Program-made: the position numbers and the translations under genes | From: Anagrus nilaparvatae | Taxonomy: Eukaryota > Arthropoda > Insecta > Hymenoptera > Mymaridae | NCBI GenBank assembly: GCA_022575985.1 | Contig: JAKSXM010000238.1 | Coordinates: 13,844,001 to 13,908,000, forward strand | DNA length: 64,000 bases | Direction: 5' to 3' | The notes under the pieces: generated by a model | The model's input: only the letters and a program-made list of their open reading frames with translations | The model's database searches: none | What the model was told of the DNA's origin: nothing | In this document: positions 58,986 through 64,000 of the stretch, in pieces | Position numbering within the stretch: position 1 is the first letter of the stretch | How the letters are laid out: every line of letters begins with the position of its first letter

Positions 58986-61864
58986 ATTATTAAAGAAAAT
59001 TTAAGCTTAAGATTTAAGATTATAATTTTTTTTGAATATTGGTTGAAATCTAAACACTGTGATATATATAAATCATTGATTTTTGAATTTGTTTTTTTTT
59101 AATATGCTAATGATTATAATTATGATTTTATTATTTATTGCCTATTTCACATTAATTTGCAAACATAATATTTATTTTTGATTAAAAGTCACAATAATAT
59201 ACAATTTAACAAGTTACTAAATTTTCTTTTTTTTATAAAACTATCACGAAAAGAGTTTTTGTTTAATTTTAGTCTATCATACATTTTGTTTTCGTATATA
59301 TTTATATTATTCGGGATATTAGATTTTTTTAAACAATTTTATTTTTATTTTTAAGTTCTAATCTGTCGTTTGCTATAAATTATGGTTCGTCAAGGTTATA
59401 CTAGAAAACCTAATTATTTTAATATTAAGTCAACATTTTTATATAGAAAAATTTTATGGATTTTATTTTTGCAAATAGTATTAAAATTTTAATTTTTCAA
59501 TCTTTTGAATTTTATTTTTGATTTCAAATTTACTAATTTGATTATACAAATGAAATAAATTATAAAATTTGATTCATTCAATAAACTAAACACAAAATAA
59601 ATTTTCTTTTTAGGCTATTTCTTTATTATTCTAACTTATTAGTTTTATTAAATATTAGCAATTAGTTTATCAGAAATAATGCGCTAAGAGTTGATAATAA
59701 TATGCTTTTCAAAAAGTCATATTTTGAAGTATGATTATCATACTGATTACAAAATTTAAAACCAGTTAAACTTTTGACTGATTTTAATAAAACAAAGATT
59801 TAAAATATCTTTAATTAATTTTCTCTGTTTTTAAAATATCTTTAAAACAGAATCATCAAAATTTCCAATTTGATAAATCGCAAATTTCAATTCTTATTCA
59901 TCAAAGCTCTTAGCGACATATTTCTGTTAAAGTTGGATAATTTTTAATTTTCAATTACTAGATATTAATGCTATTTTATGTTTCAGATTAAAAAAATATA
60001 TAAATAAATAATTATTTAATGATATTTTACTTTTAATTAAAATTAAAATCTTACAGAATTTATTTTAACCGAAATTTACAAATTTTAAACGCCAACGGTT
60101 TTAATTTTAATCAGTCTCTTTTTTTGTTTCAAATTTGCTTTTGTAACTACGTTGATTAATATTAATACAAACAATAAAATATTTTTACTAATTTTTAAAC
60201 TTATTATTTTAAGTTACAACAAATAGAAATTGTTCTGTGAATTTGATGTAATTTAAAAACGTAAGTCTTAGAATCATTTACTGACAAATTCAAAGTTTAG
60301 ATTTCGCGATAATAAACATTGAATTTGGCAGATCAAACACTAAACTCAGTCTCAAAGATTAATTACAAGAGGTTCAAGAATCATTACTAGAGTCTCTGTG
60401 GGTCGCTAAATCATCAAACTAAGTTTTTCAACGTTCAAAGTTATTTTTGTCAAGATTGTTCAAATTTCAACGAATTCATAAAATATTCACACAAAATCAA
60501 TCACCAAAACAATTTTAATTAAATAATTCAACAATAGTTTTTGATCTCTACATGATAACTGCAAGACACGAAACACCATTATTTATTAAGATTTTGTAAA
60601 ATTCTTGCATATTTGATAGATTTAAGATTATTTGTATATTTAGTTTCCGTTTGTTAATTTTAAGTACGTTCAATTCAATTTTAGTTTTTAATCTAAATCA
60701 TTTTTGAATTATAAATTATAGAATAAATTTTTTTATCATTAATTTTTTTTGTTAGTCTTAACTTACCATAAGTATTTTATCTTTTATCTAGTTAATAGTT
60801 ATAAAAAAAAAAAAAAACAAAAAAAAACAAAAAAAAAAAAACAAAAAAAACAAAAAAAAATAAAATAAAATAAAATAAAAAAATTATCATTACAAAATAG
60901 TTAGGTAGTTTGTTAGTTAAGATATTTTAATTATTTTGGCTATCAATTTGTTAAAGTATTAATCAATTTTATGTAAAAAGCTTTGAAATTATTTATATCA
61001 ATAATAAGGCGTTATTTTTAATTTTAATTTTTGTTTCATATCATTTTAATTTTCTTAATTTTTGGCAAATTAATATTTATAACTAACTGATAAAGAATTT
61101 TACTATATCAACGATAAACGTTTTATATTAATTGGAGTTCTTCACACATCGTTCAAAAACAAATAACAGTAGCAACAAAAATAAAATTGCTGTCAGCAAA
61201 GTTATTAAGAAATCAATAGTCAACTTAAAAATCCAGAGGATCTTTATAATTATCATTGAAGTACTCAACAGCAATAATGATACATAACTCATCAAGTTTT
61301 AAATATCTACAAAAATTGTTAATCATCATACTAAGATGTTTTTACACAGATTTCTGAAATTATTCTCTAATTTCTAGATCTTGTATTAATTCTTTATTGT
61401 TTTTATATCAGAATCGCCACAGTCATGAGATGGCAACTTTAAAAGACTGTTCATTTGGACATTTTATCAACAATTGTTTCAAGACTACTTATTATCGTAG
61501 ATTATGCAGCCATATTTACTTCAAATATTAAATTAAAAAGAAATCATTCACAACAGTAATGATTTATATTTGTTAAGAGAGCTAATTTGAATGGAAATGG
61601 GCCCTTCCTTTCATCAACAGCTTCAAAAAAAAAAAAAATTATAACTCAAGAAAATACATAAGTTTTAAAACAAATTAAGAAATAGCAAAACATAACTATT
61701 AATTATTGCCTTAAATTTAGAAAATGTAATTATCGATTAAATTAGTATTTTTGATTTTTAATTTATTGCTATATAATTCTTTCAGAGTTTTATTTTTAAA
61801 ATCACCTCATTTTACGGTTACTACAGCATTCTTTAAGGCAATAGTAACCTTCTTAGTGGGGGGG
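58986..61864 (+). other. LTR element, non-coding 3' interior
   Basis: Mostly AT-rich. It contains an A-rich simple repeat (about 60800-60890: runs of A broken by C, then AAAAT units). A 35-codon frame at 61430 has Cys/His spacing faintly like a zinc knuckle. It ends at the polypurine tract. Confidence 0.5.
60800..60890. repeat. A-rich simple repeat
   Basis: Runs of 7-14 A separated by single C, changing to TAAAA units. Confidence 0.85.
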
Positions 61865-62947
61865 TGTGATGGCATAATTGCATTATTTTTAATTAATTAA
61901 TATTAAATAATTTTTTTTACTTTTAAGAATAATTTTAAAAATCAAATTTTTTTGATGACCTTAATTTTTATTTTTATCTTGTAGACTTTAGACATTCCGA
62001 TCTATTGTCTATCAAAATACAAAGATTGGAATGTTGAAAGTTGAAAAACAAGATAATTATAAAAAATTTTTAGGTCTATAACTTTAAGATGTTTACTATA
62101 TAAGATAAAATTATAAAATTTTAATTGTTATTAGTCATCTAAAAGAAAAAATTTTTGTAATTATCTAACGGTAAATAATTTTTTTTGATAAAATGTAGTC
62201 ATGGGAATTCTTTTTGATAACTCGTCTATGACGTTTTTCTTGAAAAATGCTCATGGAAAGGGAAATCAGAGGGACCACGTTCCCAAAAACTACATTTTTA
62301 GTCAGTCATTCTCGAACAGTCAAAAAAAACAGTCAGTCTCGAACACTCACTAAGTCGCAAACAGTCAGTCAAGCTATTAGGCTCAGCTGGGACCCACACG
62401 GCCCACGCTATCAAAATATTCACATTTCTCAATTTTTAAAACATATATATTTTTTTTGTAATTACATTTTCTCATTGTACACAGTTTTTTTTTTATTGGT
62501 ATTCATAATTAAATAATTTTTCTTTTCAAGTTAAATTTGCTTTCTATTTATTTTAAAAAATAAAGTTTTCCTCAAAATACTAAAAAATTTTTATAATTAT
62601 AAAAAAAGGTAAGTCAAAATATTCATTTCTTTTTATTTTAACATTTCCAACTTTCCAAAAAGTGTGCTAACAAGGCTAAAGTCCTCGACTATTGTGATCG
62701 AAACCACGCAGGGACACATTAAAAATATTTTTGTATTTTTATTTTTTTTTGCAAATTTAAATACTATAATTAATTTATTAACTTTTTAACTTTTTTTTTA
62801 ATTACGTTAAATTTGTCTGAAGGACGGGGCAAGCCTAGAAAACTTGCTAACCCCTTCTCGATTAGTTGTTTAGTTTTATTTCTTTTTTTAATTAAAAATT
62901 ATTTAATAATTAAACAATTAATGACAAAGGGCAAATTCATCGTAACA
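61865..62947 (+). repeat. 3' LTR
   Basis: A near-identical copy of 53668-54748. Visible differences are GAAAAGAG versus AAAAAGTG near 62659, one extra T near 62747, A-to-G near 62864, one fewer T near 62876 and a TTATTAAT/TTAATAAT change near 62903. Confidence 0.92.
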
Positions 62948-62951
62948 CCTG

Positions 62952-64000
62952 CAGTTAATTTTTCTCTAAAATGATAGCTTTCGCCCCTAGAGGGCGTTTA
63001 TGCGAAAAATGGCGCTTTTTATCCCTCAAACGCCCTCTACCGGCGAACGCACCAGTTTTGGAGAAAAAATAGCTGCAGCTTCGGAATCAGCGGGACAAAA
63101 AACTAAAATCTACTTGGTGTTTACTAATTATAAATTCGATCAGATTTCCTGCATACCGAATAATAGGCTGGCCTCTTAACTAAAACCAGGACTAAATCGC
63201 TTGCAAATGATTAAATAGCCAGAAGTTTAAGAAGCTTATCAATGGTGTTAAAATAATTGTATATGTCATTATTAATATGTACTGAAATTCACAAAATTAT
63301 ACAGGTAGTGACGTTAATAATATTGCTTGGTGAAAAACGAGTGAAAAATTGTTATGTTATTCATCAAAGTAATAATAAACGCAATTTCATAATAAAAGCC
63401 ACGATTTATAACAATGAATGGCGAATAACTAATGAAATTTCAAATTCTAGAATACAATAAAAGACGTAATATTTATGTATCATCCCTCCCTAAATAAATG
63501 TAAATTCAAAAACCAACCAGCATTATTATATAACGACGAAATTTATCGCATACATATCAAAACTTGTCACCCTTCAAGTGACGCCGCAAAAACAACATTT
63601 TTAAACTTTTATCACTGCAGGTTATATACTATTATTTTTTTAAACTATTCTCTGATTGCATTGAATGTAAATTAAAAAACCAGATTACATTTTCGCTGAA
63701 TATTTAGTGTTAGTCAAAGTGTTAACCTTACGTATAATCAGTAATAAAAGTTAACAATTATACTCTATCAGTGAAATGAATGTTCGTTTCAATGTTTAAT
63801 AATGGTACCAACTGGTACAGTATTTTTTTGAACCTTATAGGATAGGGAAAAAAACTTTTGATTGAAATCATTTTATATCCACTGTAGCATTCAATATCAA
63901 GATTAGGAAAAATCAATGAAATTACCTTTCGAGCTATTGTCATCTGTTACAAGCAAGATAGTCCAAATTATACACCTAAAAGGATATTAATTATGAAAAA
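62952..64000. other. Right half of the foldback repeat and unannotated DNA
   Basis: 62955-63182 is the inverted counterpart of 53420-53660. It contains an internal inverted pair, CGCCCCTAGAGGGCG and ACGCCCTCTACCGGCGAACG. From 63183 to the end I see no gene; the short ORFs (63257-63460, 63475-63675, 63758-63943) have no family features. Confidence 0.5.

Larger units (their letters stand above)
53664..62951 (+). mobile_element. Complete non-autonomous LTR retrotransposon
   Basis: Two near-identical LTRs (53668-54748 and 61865-62947) begin TGTGATGG and end CGTAACA. The 4-bp direct repeat CCTG flanks the whole (53664-53667 and 62948-62951). A candidate primer-binding site starts TGGCATCCAGC at 54752, and a polypurine tract AGTGGGGGGG (61855-61864) abuts the 3' LTR. 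The 7.1-kb interior has one long ORF (56183-57733) and no protease, reverse transcriptase, RNase H or integrase. I count fewer than about a dozen LTR differences, so insertion is recent. The superfamily is not determined. Confidence 0.92.

Noticed and set aside
63257..63943. Three ORFs of 61-67 codons at the right edge
   Set aside because: They have chance length in AT-rich DNA, no domain features, and no splice structure linking them.

Overview
The window looks like a piece of an insect nuclear genome. It is very AT-rich, with short (50-75 bp) GT-AG introns inside most genes, animal housekeeping genes and many small inverted-repeat transposons. The proteins and base composition would fit a hymenopteran, possibly a parasitoid wasp, but the order is an inference and I could not test it. 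Exon boundaries were read by hand from splice sites, reading phase and family similarity. For nine of the ten genes read as complete (or with a proposed start), the summed exons are a whole number of codons and close to the family's usual length; the tenth, TAF1C-like, is a single open frame whose family is tentative.

Positions 1-28 kb are gene-dense. In order: the 3' part of BLOC1S4 (+), PGM3 (+) with an intronless TAF1C-like gene nested in its largest intron, BBS5 (+), WDTC1 (-), LRR1 (+), the nuclear exosome nuclease EXOSC10/Rrp6 (-), the ribosome-assembly factor NSA2 (+), ubiquitin-RpS27A (+), the sterol carrier GRAMD1/Aster (-) and the oligosaccharyltransferase catalytic subunit STT3B (-). 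NSA2 and RpS27A sit behind one TOP-like non-coding exon and may share a promoter.

Positions 28-53 kb are mostly one gene: an RBM24/RBM38/SUP-12-type RNA-binding protein (-) with five coding exons spread over 21.8 kb. Its exon 4 has an internal splice donor. Use or skipping of that donor predicts two C-termini, one ending in a polyglutamine tail. Its introns carry a truncated non-LTR reverse transcriptase, TA-flanked MITEs, a 1.87-kb foldback element with ~700-bp arms, further foldback repeats, and a GC-richer island made of five short back-to-back inverted-repeat elements.

Positions 53.7-62.9 kb hold a complete, young LTR retrotransposon with near-identical ~1.08-kb LTRs, a polypurine tract and a 4-bp target duplication. 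It has no reverse transcriptase. Its only sizeable ORF joins two zinc knuckles to a long Asn-rich tail, and its 3' interior has ~109-bp tandem repeats, each carrying a stem-loop whose stem shows a compensatory change. The element sits inside an older foldback repeat. I see no gene in the last kilobase. I found no tRNA, rRNA or CRISPR array.
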